From: Alphaproteobacteria bacterium
GTDB lineage: Bacteria > Pseudomonadota > Alphaproteobacteria > Bin95
DNA: 37,533 nt
NCBI GenBank assembly: GCA_022826185.1
Contig: JAJDVH010000261.1
Coordinates: 1 to 37,533, forward strand
Reading direction: 5' to 3'
The notes beneath the pieces are model-generated. The model did not search any database. It was not told the DNA's origin and was given only the letters and a program-made list of their open reading frames with translations. Position 1 is the first letter of the stretch. Each line of letters begins with the position of its first letter. Positions 7,906 to 15,603 of the stretch are shown in pieces. A program made the translations under genes and the position numbers.

Positions 7906-9369
7906 ATGGGCAACGGGAGCTACGAGCGGCTGGAGCGCCGCTTTGCGCGCATCGGCGACCTGAATGCGGCGGCGCGGACGGTGCGCTGGTATTCGCTGAC
8001 CTACGGGCCGCCGGGGGGCGAGGCCTCGCGGGGACACCAGCTGGCCACTCTCGGCGGGCTCGCGCATGAGCTGCTGACCGCGCCGGAGGCCGCCGAGGCG
8101 CTGGCGGCTGCGGAGGCGGACGAGCCCTGGCAGGCGGCCAATCTCAGGGAAATGCGCCGCCTGCACACCGCCGCCAGCGCCGTGCCTTCAGAGCTGGTGG
8201 AAGCGAAGGCGCGGGCCGTCTCGAGGGCGCAGGCGGTGTGGCATGCGGCGCGCCCCGAAGGCGATTTCGCCGCGTTCCTGCCGGCGCTCCGCGACGTTGT
8301 GGAACGGACCCGGGAGGACGCGCAGATCAAGGGCGAGGCGCGGGGCCTTGCGCCCTACGATGCGCTGCTCGACATCTACGATCCGGGCCGGCGCAATGCG
8401 GAGGTCGCGGCCATGTTCGGGGAACTGGAAGCGGTCCTGCCGGGCGTGATCGACAGGGTGCGGGGCGGTCCGAAACCGCCGGGGCCGGAGGGGCCGCGGG
8501 AGGGCCTCGAGAGAATCGCCCGGCGGATGATGGCCATGCTGGGGCTGGAAGAGCGGCATGTAAGGCTCGACGAGTCCGCGCACCCGTTCTCCACGGGCGA
8601 GCAGGATGATGTGCGCATCACCACCCGCTGGTCGGGGCCGCCGGGCGAGGCCCTGATGGGGGTTCTGCACGAGAGTGGGCACGCGCTCTATACGCGCGGA
8701 CTGCCGGAGGACTGGCGCCGCCAGCCGGTCGGCCGGAACCGGGGCATGACGGCGCATGAGAGCCAGTCGCTGTCCATCGAGATGCAGGCCTGCCGTTCGC
8801 GGGCCTTCGCCGTCCACTATGCGCGCCTGCTGGAAGAGGAGTTCGGCCCGGAGGGCGCGTGGGAGCCGGGGAGGCTCTACGGCGTGCTGACCCATGTCGA
8901 GCCGGACCTGATCCGGGTCGAAGCCGACGAGGTCAGCTATCCCCTGCATATCGCGGTCCGCCACCGCTGCGAAACCGCCCTGATCTCGGGCGCGCTCGAC
9001 CCGGCGGACCTGCCGGACGCCTTCGACGATGCGGTCGAGGCCCTGCTCGGCATCCGCCCGCCGGGCCCGCGCGAAGGCTGCATGCAGGACATCCACTGGT
9101 CGGGCGGGTCCTTCGGCTATTTCCCCACCTACACGCTCGGCGCGCTGATGGCGGCGCAGCTCGCCGAAGCCATGCGCGCGGCGCTGCCCGATCTCGACCG
9201 GGAGATCGAGCGCGGCAATTTCCGCCCGCTGGTCGGCTGGCTCAGGGAAAATGTCCACAGCAGGGGCTGCCTCGATGCGTCCTCGGATGGTCTCGTCAAA
9301 CAGGCGACAGGCCGTCCGCTCGACACCGGCGCCTTCCTCCGCCATGTCGAGGAGCGCTACTCCGGCTGA
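7906..9369 (+). CDS. Metallocarboxypeptidase, M32 family (carboxypeptidase Taq type)
   Basis: M32 enzymes are cytoplasmic zinc carboxypeptidases that trim residues from peptide C-termini. The 487-residue protein has the zinc motif HESGH (His255, Glu256, His259) with Glu285 in HESQS as the third ligand. It also has the conserved HPFSTGEQDDVRITTR stretch (about 226-241), and a C-terminal part with IHWSGGSFGYFPTYTLGAL, all typical of the family. The start at 7906 is supported by GGGGGAA 6-7 nt upstream; a longer frame begins at 7858. Oddity: the N-terminal motif that usually reads W-D-x-x-T-x-M-P-P-G-G is WYSLTYGPPGG here, so the Asp after Trp is lost. Catalytic residues are intact, so activity is still expected. 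Confidence 0.93.
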   Translation: MGNGSYERLERRFARIGDLNAAARTVRWYSLTYGPPGGEASRGHQLATLGGLAHELLTAPEAAEALAAAEADEPWQAANLREMRRLHTAASAVPSELVEAKARAVSRAQAVWHAARPEGDFAAFLPALRDVVERTREDAQIKGEARGLAPYDALLDIYDPGRRNAEVAAMFGELEAVLPGVIDRVRGGPKPPGPEGPREGLERIARRMMAMLGLEERHVRLDESAHPFSTGEQDDVRITTRWSGPPGEALMGVLHESGHALYTRGLPEDWRRQPVGRNRGMTAHESQSLSIEMQACRSRAFAVHYARLLEEEFGPEGAWEPGRLYGVLTHVEPDLIRVEADEVSYPLHIAVRHRCETALISGALDPADLPDAFDDAVEALLGIRPPGPREGCMQDIHWSGGSFGYFPTYTLGALMAAQLAEAMRAALPDLDREIERGNFRPLVGWLRENVHSRGCLDASSDGLVKQATGRPLDTGAFLRHVEERYSG

Positions 9370-9415
9370 CGGCCCGCCGCGAAGGCCGCCGTAATTCCCC
9401 TTCCCGGTTGCGGGA

Positions 9416-9814
9416 TCATGGAAGTGTCCAGTCTTCGCAAAGCAGCCCCTCGACGCGCTCGAACTCCCGGCTGTTGGCAGTGACGAGGACCAGGTTCCGG
9501 GCGCGGGCCTGGCCGGCGATCATCAGGTCGTACGGGTCGATCGGCGTTCCTGCGGCTTCGAGTTCGCTGCGCACCGCGCCGGCCACGCGCGCATCGCCAG
9601 CGTCGAACGGCACGATCTCGAACGCCAGCCGGTCGAGCAATTCGAGATTGCGGTCGGCGTACCGGCTCTTGTAGGCGCCGTAGTAAAGTTCGTATGCAAC
9701 CGGCGCGGGCAGGCCGATATCTGCGGGAGCGAGGCGGCGCAGGCGCGCCTGCAGCGGCGGCGAGGCGTCGTTGAGCAGGGCGATGCAGGCGTTGGTGTCG
9801 AACAAGTAGCGCAT
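9416..9814 (-). CDS. vapC: PIN-domain ribonuclease toxin (VapC family)
   Basis: VapC toxins are Mg2+-dependent ribonucleases that cut tRNA or rRNA when freed from their antitoxin. The 132-residue protein shows the PIN pattern: YLFDTNACIALL with Asp6, YELYYGAYKS with Glu42, PIDPYDLMIAGQA with Asp96, then the VLVTANSREFERVEGL...EDW ending seen in the FitB/VapC branch. The acidic residues for metal binding are in place. The ATG overlaps the antitoxin stop by one base (TGATG), so the toxin is translationally coupled to its antitoxin. It lies at the edge of a repeat-rich intergenic region, a common place for toxin-antitoxin cassettes. Confidence 0.92.
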   Translation of the reverse strand: MRYLFDTNACIALLNDASPPLQARLRRLAPADIGLPAPVAYELYYGAYKSRYADRNLELLDRLAFEIVPFDAGDARVAGAVRSELEAAGTPIDPYDLMIAGQARARNLVLVTANSREFERVEGLLCEDWTLP

Positions 9815-10062
9815 CAGCGGAAGGCGCTGCCGAGTCGCGACCGCGGCGGAAGCGCCGGCTGGTTGCGGCCCGCGGCGAAGAAATCCTCCGAGAACCGGCC
9901 CGCAATATCGTCGAGCCAGTCCCAGTCCGATGCGACGGGTTCGAGGATTACTGCGGCGCCCTGCCGGCGGATGCGGACTTCGGCGCCTTCCATCCGGAAC
10001 TCCTTCGGCAGCCGGACGGCCTGCGAACGGCCCGACCAGAAGAGTTTGGCGGTTGCGGTCAT
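9814..10062 (-). CDS. vapB: AbrB/VagC-type antitoxin (VapB family)
   Basis: The 82-residue protein carries an N-terminal swapped-hairpin AbrB-like DNA-binding motif ([20 protein letters not shown], then [14 protein letters not shown]). An acidic, aromatic tail ([17 protein letters not shown]) is expected to wrap around and block the toxin. The start at 10062 (MTATAKLF) has GGAG 6 nt upstream; the frame extends to 10089 without a better ribosome site. It should repress its own operon together with VapC. The AT-rich stretch at 10084-10102, including ATGATATATATC, lies just upstream and is the likely promoter/operator region. Confidence 0.9.
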   Translation of the reverse strand: MTATAKLFWSGRSQAVRLPKEFRMEGAEVRIRRQGAAVILEPVASDWDWLDDIAGRFSEDFFAAGRNQPALPPRSRLGSAFR

Positions 10063-10118
10063 CGGAAGCTCCATGACGAGATATGGCAATGATATATATC
10101 TTGCCGGACCCCGGCAGT

Positions 10119-10231
10119 CCAGCCGCGTATCGAGGGACGGTCCTGAGCCTGTCGACGGAGGCGCGGGGAGCGGGACGTAGCCGGACCTCCGGGCGCACCG
10201 GATGCAGGCCGACGCGAGATGTGTGCATACG
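10119..10231 (+). repeat. 113-bp intergenic direct repeat, copy 1
   Basis: It begins CCAGCCGCGTATCGAGGG and ends GAGATGTGTGCATACG. It matches copy 2 at 10544-10656 without indels and with only a few substitutions (roughly nine in ten bases the same or better by eye). It includes TCGACAGGCTCAGGAC on the minus strand, a core that also occurs at 13042-13057. It resembles the dispersed intergenic repeats of alphaproteobacterial genomes. Confidence 0.9.
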
Positions 10232-10543
10232 CTAGCCCTGCAAGCGGGGAGGGAAGTCCCGAATCGGGGCCGTTGGCATGATGTCCGGCTGGCCCGGGCG
10301 GCGTTTTCGCTGCTTCCGCCGGCTTCGCCTCCTTTCCCGCCGGCCTCCCGACACCTTCAATTTTCCAGGATTTGCAGGTAAAACACCTTTTATGATGGGT
10401 ATAACATCCCCTTTTTGGTATCGTGTTCATCTGAAGAACCGTCTTGTGGACGAATATGGCGATCGGGAGGGGGACGATGTTGCAAACCTTCGAAGCGGAC
10501 GCCCCCTGTACGCCCGTTTCCCCCCTCATCCCGAGTAGCGGCG

Positions 10544-10656
10544 CCAGCCGCGTATCGAGGGATGGTCCTGAACCTGTCGAAGGAGGCGCGCGGAGCGGGG
10601 CGTAGCCGGACCTGCGGGCGCGCCGGATGCAGGCCGACGCGAGATGTGTGCATACG
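10544..10656 (+). repeat. 113-bp intergenic direct repeat, copy 2
   Basis: This is the second copy in the same orientation, starting 425 bp after copy 1. Differences are scattered single bases (for example GGATGG for GGACGG and GAAGGAG for GACGGAG). The minus strand reads CTCCTTCGACAGGTTCAGGA. The flanks differ from those of copy 1, so the duplicated unit is bounded fairly sharply. Confidence 0.9.
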
Positions 10657-10739
10657 GGAGTGTTCTTGCCGGAGGCCACCAGCGAATCGATAGACGAATT
10701 TCTCGAAGGTTTGCCGGTGGAAAACCGGGCAATAAGCCA

Positions 10740-10769
10740 TTGGACATGTTTAGCATGAAGTTCAGAATT
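10740..10769 (+). promoter_or_regulatory. Weak candidate promoter for the autotransporter gene
   Basis: TTGGAC (10740-10745) and AGAATT (10764-10769) are separated by 18 bp in the only AT-rich stretch before the gene at 10808. Both boxes deviate from consensus, and no other evidence supports them. Confidence 0.2.
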
Positions 10770-10807
10770 ATGAGAGCGCCAGAGCGCCCCGGTGCGTCCG
10801 CGCGGGC

Positions 10808-12889
10808 ATGACCGCGCCGCGCTCCGCATCATCGAGGCCGGCCCCCGGCTCGTCTGAGCGCCGTTTCCTTCCCCCTTCCCGTTTCCGGCTTGCCCTCGGA
10901 TGGCGGGCGGTTCCATGCGCGCTCGCCGCCATCCTGGCCCTCGGCGCCTGCGGCGGGGGCGGCGGCGGGACGCCGAGCGGCCCGGGCTCGCAGATCACCC
11001 CGGGCTCGCAGAACACCCGGACTCCATGGCCGCTTGCCGCGACGGTGCAGGGGGCGACGCTGACGATCACCTTCAACAGCCTCCTTAAATCGTCCCCGTC
11101 CCCGGCGGCGAACAGGTTCCGTCTTTATTTTAGGACCACCGTGCCGCTCGTTAAGTGGGTCCCCACCGGCACCAGGGTGGACGGCAAGACGGTCGTCCTG
11201 ACCCTGCCCTCGGCGGTGGCTGAAACCGACCATATGGAGTTCGAGTACATGTCGGCCAGCTGCTTCGATCCTGGTGAGCCCCCCTGTATCCAGGACCTCG
11301 CCGGCAACGTCGCGCCCCTTATCGAAATCTGGCGGGTGACCCACGGCCCGCCCCCGCCGGACGGCGGGCCGTATCCGTCGCGGGGCAGGGGCCTGCCGAA
11401 CATCCGCGGTACATACGAGGACATTGCGGAGGATCCGTTGGTGTCGCCGAGCGGGTCGGCGGCGAACGGGTTGGCGGCGATAGGCCATCACACGCTGACG
11501 AGCGTACTCGACAACATCGGCCCGCGAGTGACGGCCCCGGTTCCGTCGAGCGGGCTGACGCTGGCGGGCGAAACGGTGACGCTCGCCGCGCCCCCCGCGG
11601 CGGGCCTCGCCGACGGGGAGCGGACGTGTCTGGCGGCCGGGTCCGGCGGCCGGGCCGGCTTCGCCGGGGACCGCGAGGGCTGCGCCTCCGCCGCCGGGAG
11701 CCGGAGCGTGGAGGCCGGAGAACTCCTGTACGGGAGCGCCTTTTCGCTGACGCTGGGCGCGCCGGAGGGGTCCGGGGCGCCGTCGTCGCCGCTATGGTCC
11801 GTATGGGGCCGGGGCGATTACGGGCGCTTCGCGGGCCGCCCGGAGCCGGGGACGCGCTACGAGGGCCGGCTGCGGACGGGCTGGCTCGGCGTGGATGCGC
11901 GGGCCGGGCCGTGGGTGGCGGGCCTGGCGGTGAGCCGCGGGACGGGCGAGGCGGACTACGGCTTCGACGACGGGGGCGCGCCGGGGCGGGGCCGTTCGGA
12001 GACGGCGCTGACGGCGCTCTACCCCTACGGGCGCTGGACCCTGCCGGGCGGCCTGGAGCTGTCCGGCGTGCTGGGCGCGGGCCGGGGCGAGGCGCGGCGC
12101 AGCCTGAATGGGCGCGCGCCCGGGACGAGCCGCCTCTCCATGCGGATGGGATCGGTGGGGCTGCGCCACGAGTTTCCCCGGCTTGCGGAGACCCGCCTGG
12201 CGGCGCGGGGGGATGCCAGCCTCGTGCGCATGGAGACCGGGGACGGTCCGGGCCACGCGGACGGGCTGACGGCGGACGTCTGGCGGGCGCGTCTGGGTCT
12301 GGAGGCCTCGCGGCGCTTCGCGCTGGACGGGGAGACGGCGTTCACGCCCTTCGTCGAGGCGGCGGGCCGCCGCGACGGCGGCGACGGCCTTGCCGGGACC
12401 GGGCTCGAGGCGACGGGCGGGCTGCGCTACACGGCGCCGCGTCTGCACCTGGAGGCGCGCGGGCGCTGGCTGGCGGTGCACTCGGAAGAGGGCGCGCGCG
12501 AGAGCGGCGCGAGCGTGACGGCGCGGGTCGGCCCCGGGGCGCACGGGCGGGGTCTGTCGCTCGCGCTGAACCCGCGCTGGGGCGCCGGCACGGGCGGGGC
12601 GGAGGCGCTGTGGAAGGATGAGTTGCCGCGGCCGGCCGGAACCCGGGACGGCGAAGCGGGCGCGGTTGACGCGCGCGCCGGCTGGGGCTTCGGGCTGGCC
12701 CCGCACGGACTGCTGACGCCGTTCGCGGAGATCGGGCTCTCCGGCGGGGACAGCCGCCGGCTGCGGCTCGGCGCCCGGTTCGAGGCGCCGCGCATGGCTC
12801 TCGGCGCCGAGATCGCGGGCGAGCGCGTCGAGAGCGGCGCGGCCGAACCCGGGCACACGCTGAGACTCGGCCTCCAAATGCGGTTCTGA
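10808..12889 (+). CDS. Lipoprotein-like autotransporter with one SwmB-type domain
   Basis: The 693-residue protein has a long N-terminus ending in a hydrophobic stretch and lipobox (ALAAILALGAC, Cys48) followed by six glycines. Residues about 76-178 match the SwmB bacterial-surface repeat: VQGATLTITFN, then VDGKTVVLTLPSAV, then IQDLAGNVAP. A linker (about 180-320) contains a helix-like ANGLAAIGHHTLTSVLDNIG segment of the sort found before autotransporter barrels. The rest (about 328-693) is a beta-barrel: alternating WGRGDYGRF, WLGVDARAG and LSGVLGAGRGEARR strands, ending in LQMRF with the terminal aromatic that the BAM machinery recognises. It is probably outer-membrane, exposing the SwmB part. 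The signal would be unusually long (47 residues) if the ATG at 10808 is right; no better in-frame start is seen. The function of the exposed domain is unknown. Confidence 0.8.
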   Translation: MTAPRSASSRPAPGSSERRFLPPSRFRLALGWRAVPCALAAILALGACGGGGGGTPSGPGSQITPGSQNTRTPWPLAATVQGATLTITFNSLLKSSPSPAANRFRLYFRTTVPLVKWVPTGTRVDGKTVVLTLPSAVAETDHMEFEYMSASCFDPGEPPCIQDLAGNVAPLIEIWRVTHGPPPPDGGPYPSRGRGLPNIRGTYEDIAEDPLVSPSGSAANGLAAIGHHTLTSVLDNIGPRVTAPVPSSGLTLAGETVTLAAPPAAGLADGERTCLAAGSGGRAGFAGDREGCASAAGSRSVEAGELLYGSAFSLTLGAPEGSGAPSSPLWSVWGRGDYGRFAGRPEPGTRYEGRLRTGWLGVDARAGPWVAGLAVSRGTGEADYGFDDGGAPGRGRSETALTALYPYGRWTLPGGLELSGVLGAGRGEARRSLNGRAPGTSRLSMRMGSVGLRHEFPRLAETRLAARGDASLVRMETGDGPGHADGLTADVWRARLGLEASRRFALDGETAFTPFVEAAGRRDGGDGLAGTGLEATGGLRYTAPRLHLEARGRWLAVHSEEGARESGASVTARVGPGAHGRGLSLALNPRWGAGTGGAEALWKDELPRPAGTRDGEAGAVDARAGWGFGLAPHGLLTPFAEIGLSGGDSRRLRLGARFEAPRMALGAEIAGERVESGAAEPGHTLRLGLQMRF

Positions 12890-13475
12890 ACGGGCCGCCA
12901 ATTTCCTCCCTCCCCCTCTCTGAGAGCTACTGGATTCACACATCGTGTTTGAGCCGGTATCCGCGTTGAACAGCGCGGAATACCAACGGTCGTTGACTGG
13001 AACCCATGACGGATTCGACGCTTGCCGCCCGATCGTCCTCCTTCGACAGGCTCAGGACAGGCTCTTCCGTCATGCCCGGACTTGTTCCGGGCATCCACTT
13101 TCGCCGCTTACCCCGGACGGCCGCATGGATACCCGGAACAAGTCCACTGCTGTCCGGTTTAGATTTTGCGGACAGGGCGCATGGCTTGGATTCAACGGCG
13201 TTCCGAAGGGTCCCGCCGGATCGGGACTCGGATTGGCGCCCGGCATCCCGACCCACTCCGCGTCATGCCCGGACTTGTTCCGGGCATCCAAGCGGCCGTG
13301 CAGCAGAAGCGGTGGAAGTGGATGCCCGGAACAAGTCCGGGCATGACGACAAGAAGACATGAATCCCAAATCGAGGCCGTTGGTATTACATCCCCGGCGG
13401 TTTCCGTCCGGGGGGGAAAGGCGGTAGATTACGGCAGTCCGGCGGTCTGCCGCCAAACCGGGGAGGTTTCACGAC
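12890..13475. other. 586-bp intergenic region with palindromic repeat cluster
   Basis: No gene is supported. It contains four copies of a REP-like palindrome (separate entry). It also has a TCGACAGGCTCAGGAC core at 13042-13057 shared with the 113-bp repeats, and an imperfect inverted pair: AATACCAACGG at 12980-12990 faces CCGTTGGTATT at 13379-13389. The last 80 bp carries a strong ribosome site (GGGGAGGT) for the ABC binding-protein gene, so that operon's promoter probably lies between 13390 and 13460. I could not pick clear -35/-10 boxes. Confidence 0.7.
13069..13347. repeat. REP-like palindromic repeat cluster, four copies in alternating orientation
   Basis: The unit contains the perfect stem TGCCCGGA-CTTGT-TCCGGGCA. 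Forward copies lie at 13069-13097 and 13262-13290. Reverse copies lie at 13126-13145 (truncated and degenerate) and 13319-13347. Forward/reverse pairs could fold into larger cruciforms. Such elements are common in alphaproteobacterial intergenic DNA, where they are thought to be mobilised by REP-associated transposases. None of the copies has a coding role. Confidence 0.9.
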
Positions 13476-14660
13476 ATGAAGAAAACCGCGCTTGCGCTGG
13501 CGGCTGCCGCCGCGCTGCTTGCGTCACCGTCTTTCGGCGCCGACAAGGTGAAGATCGGCTTCGTCACCACCGTCACCACGCCTGCGGGCGTCATCGGGCG
13601 CGACATGGTCGATGCCGTCAATCTCGCCATGAAGGACATCGGCGGCATGATGGGCGGCCTGGAGGTCGAGCTCATCATCGAGGATGACGGCTTCAAGCCG
13701 GAGATCGGCAAGCAGAAGACCGACAAGCTGGTGAAGCAGGACGATGTGCATTTCGTCGCCGGGTTCATCTGGTCGCATGTGCTGCTCGCCTCGCGCAAAT
13801 CGGCGCTCGACGGCGGCAAATTCCTCATCAGCTCCAATGCCGGCCCCTCGCAGATCGCCGGCAAGCTCTGCCACGAGAACTTCTTCTCCACCTCCTGGCA
13901 GAACGACCAGACGCCGATGGCGATGGGCGAGGTGCTGAACCAGCGCGGCGTCAAGTCGCTCTATGTGATGGCGCCCAACTACGCCGCCGGCAAGAACATG
14001 GTCTCCGGCGTCGAGCGCACCTTCAAGGGCGAGATCCTCGGCAAGGACATGACCAAGTGGGGCAAGGACGCCCAGCTCGACTTCTCCGCCGAGCTCGCCA
14101 AGGCCAAGGCCTCCGGCGCGGACGGCATCTTCGTGTTCTATCCGGGCAAGGCCGGCGGCGCCTTCATCAAGCAGTATCAGCAGGCCGGCCTGCAGGGCGA
14201 AATCGCGCTCTACACGGTGTTCACCGTCGACTCGATTGCGCTGCCGAACCTCCAGAAGGCCGGCATGTCGGGCGTGCTCGGCTCGCTCAACACGCAGTTC
14301 TGGGGCCCCGATCTCGACACGCCGCAGAACAGGAAGTTCGTCTCCGGCTTCAAGGAGGCCTACGGGCGCTATCCGTCCTTCTACGCCGCGCAGTCCTACG
14401 ACACGATCTTCCTCATCAAGAGCGCGGTCGAGGCCGTCGGCGGGAACATGGACGACATGGACGGCATGCGCGCGGCCATGATGAAGGCCGACTTCCCCTC
14501 CGTGCGCGGGCCGTTCCGCTACGGCAACAACCACTTCCCGATCCAGAACTTCTACCTGCGGCAGGTGGTCGAGGACGCTGACGGCGTGTGGACGACGACG
14601 GTGGTCGATACGGTGCTGAAGGACCACCAGGACGTGTACGCCGCCGAGTGCAAGATGTAG
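13476..14660 (+). CDS. ABC importer substrate-binding protein, branched-chain amino-acid type
   Basis: This is a periplasmic type I binding protein of the LivJ/AmiC group. The 394-residue protein has a clean signal peptide (KKTALALAAAAALLASPSFGA, about residues 2-22). A mature domain starts VKIGFVTTVTTPAGVIGRDMVDAVNLA, followed by typical binding-protein segments (FKPEIGKQKTDKLV, YVMAPNYAAGKNMVSG). GGGGAGGT lies about 10 nt before the ATG. It opens a five-gene operon with both permeases and both ATPases, so the importer looks complete. The family also binds amides, aromatic acids and urea, so the substrate is open; YPSFYAAQSYDTIFLIKSAVE is generic. Confidence 0.94.
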   Translation: MKKTALALAAAAALLASPSFGADKVKIGFVTTVTTPAGVIGRDMVDAVNLAMKDIGGMMGGLEVELIIEDDGFKPEIGKQKTDKLVKQDDVHFVAGFIWSHVLLASRKSALDGGKFLISSNAGPSQIAGKLCHENFFSTSWQNDQTPMAMGEVLNQRGVKSLYVMAPNYAAGKNMVSGVERTFKGEILGKDMTKWGKDAQLDFSAELAKAKASGADGIFVFYPGKAGGAFIKQYQQAGLQGEIALYTVFTVDSIALPNLQKAGMSGVLGSLNTQFWGPDLDTPQNRKFVSGFKEAYGRYPSFYAAQSYDTIFLIKSAVEAVGGNMDDMDGMRAAMMKADFPSVRGPFRYGNNHFPIQNFYLRQVVEDADGVWTTTVVDTVLKDHQDVYAAECKM

Positions 14661-14679
14661 CGGAGGGAACGGCCCGCCC

Positions 14680-15603
14680 ATGGATGCGGGTCTCGTCGCC
14701 GCGCAATTGCTGAACGGGCTTCAGCTCGGAGTGCTGCTGTTCCTGCTGGCCTCCGGGCTGACGCTCATTTTCGGCATCATGGACTTCGTCAATCTGGCGC
14801 ATGGCTCGCTCTACATGGTGGGCGCCTATTTCTGCGCCACGCTGACGGATGCGACGGGCTCGTTCCTGCTGGCGGTGGCGCTGGCATTGCCGGCCACGGC
14901 GCTGGTCGGGGCTGCGGTCGAGCTTCTCGTGGTGCGCCGCCTCTACCGCCGCGATCACCTGGACCATGTGCTGGCGACCTTCGGGCTGATCCTCTGCTTC
15001 GATACGCTGGTGCAGATCCTCTGGGGGCCTGAGGGCATGGCGATCCGCCTGCCGGCCTGGGCGGACGGACAGCAGCACCTGCCGGGCGGGCTGGTGTTCC
15101 CGACCTACCGGCTGCTGATAATCGGGGCCGGGCTCGCCGTGGCCGCCGGGCTCTATGTGCTGGTGGTGAAGACGAAGCTCGGCATGCGCATCCGCGCCGG
15201 CGCCTCCAACCCGGCCATGGCCGGCGCGCTCGGCATCGACATCGGCCTCCTGTTCACGCTGGTGTTCGCGCTCGGCGCCGTCATGGCGGGGCTCGCCGGC
15301 ATGATGATCGCGCCCATTACCGAAGCCTCCATCGGCATGGGCAACGAGATCATCATCACGGCCTTCGTCGTCGTCATCGTGGGCGGCATCGGGTCGATCC
15401 GCGGCGCGTTCGTCGCGGCGCTGCTGATCGGGCTGATCGACACGATGGGCCGGTCCTTCCTCGACATGGGCCTCAAGCTGGTCATCGACGTCCAGGCCGC
15501 CGAGACCTCCGCGCCGGCGCTCTCGGCGATGCTGATCTACATCCTGATGGCGGCCGTGCTGGCGTTCCGTCCGCAGGGCCTCTTCCCGCCGAAGGCGCGA
15601 TGA
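14680..15603 (+). CDS. livH: ABC importer permease, LivH type
   Basis: The 307-residue inner-membrane permease has about eight hydrophobic segments. It has the LivH signature near the start (LASGLTLIFGIMDFVNLAHGSLYM) and the GGIGSIRGAFVAALLIGLIDT segment near the end. It pairs with the LivM-type permease, whose start overlaps this stop by 4 bp (ATGA). It begins 19 bp after the binding-protein gene. Confidence 0.94.
   Translation: MDAGLVAAQLLNGLQLGVLLFLLASGLTLIFGIMDFVNLAHGSLYMVGAYFCATLTDATGSFLLAVALALPATALVGAAVELLVVRRLYRRDHLDHVLATFGLILCFDTLVQILWGPEGMAIRLPAWADGQQHLPGGLVFPTYRLLIIGAGLAVAAGLYVLVVKTKLGMRIRAGASNPAMAGALGIDIGLLFTLVFALGAVMAGLAGMMIAPITEASIGMGNEIIITAFVVVIVGGIGSIRGAFVAALLIGLIDTMGRSFLDMGLKLVIDVQAAETSAPALSAMLIYILMAAVLAFRPQGLFPPKAR

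Larger units (their letters stand above)
10063..10807. other. 745-bp intergenic region rich in repeats, no gene supported
   Basis: This stretch separates the vapBC genes from the autotransporter gene. It contains two 113-bp direct repeats (10119-10231, 10544-10656). Between them lie a GC-rich half and an AT-rich half (about 10355-10450) with no family-like ORF. At 10257-10287 there is a sequence (TCCCGAATCGGGGCCGTTGG core) that recurs at about 13369-13389. A long minus-strand open frame (10059-10916) crosses both repeats and the start of the next gene; its composition is arginine/proline-rich shadow and it is not accepted. Confidence 0.7.

Noticed and set aside
10059-10916. Minus-strand 285-residue frame over the intergenic repeats
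   Set aside because: It spans both 113-bp repeats and the start of the autotransporter gene, shows no domain, and the repeated units appear in two different minus frames, so it is not coding.
13069-13347. CRISPR array
   Set aside because: Repeat units alternate in orientation, spacing is irregular and one copy is truncated; they are REP-like palindromes and no cas genes are present.
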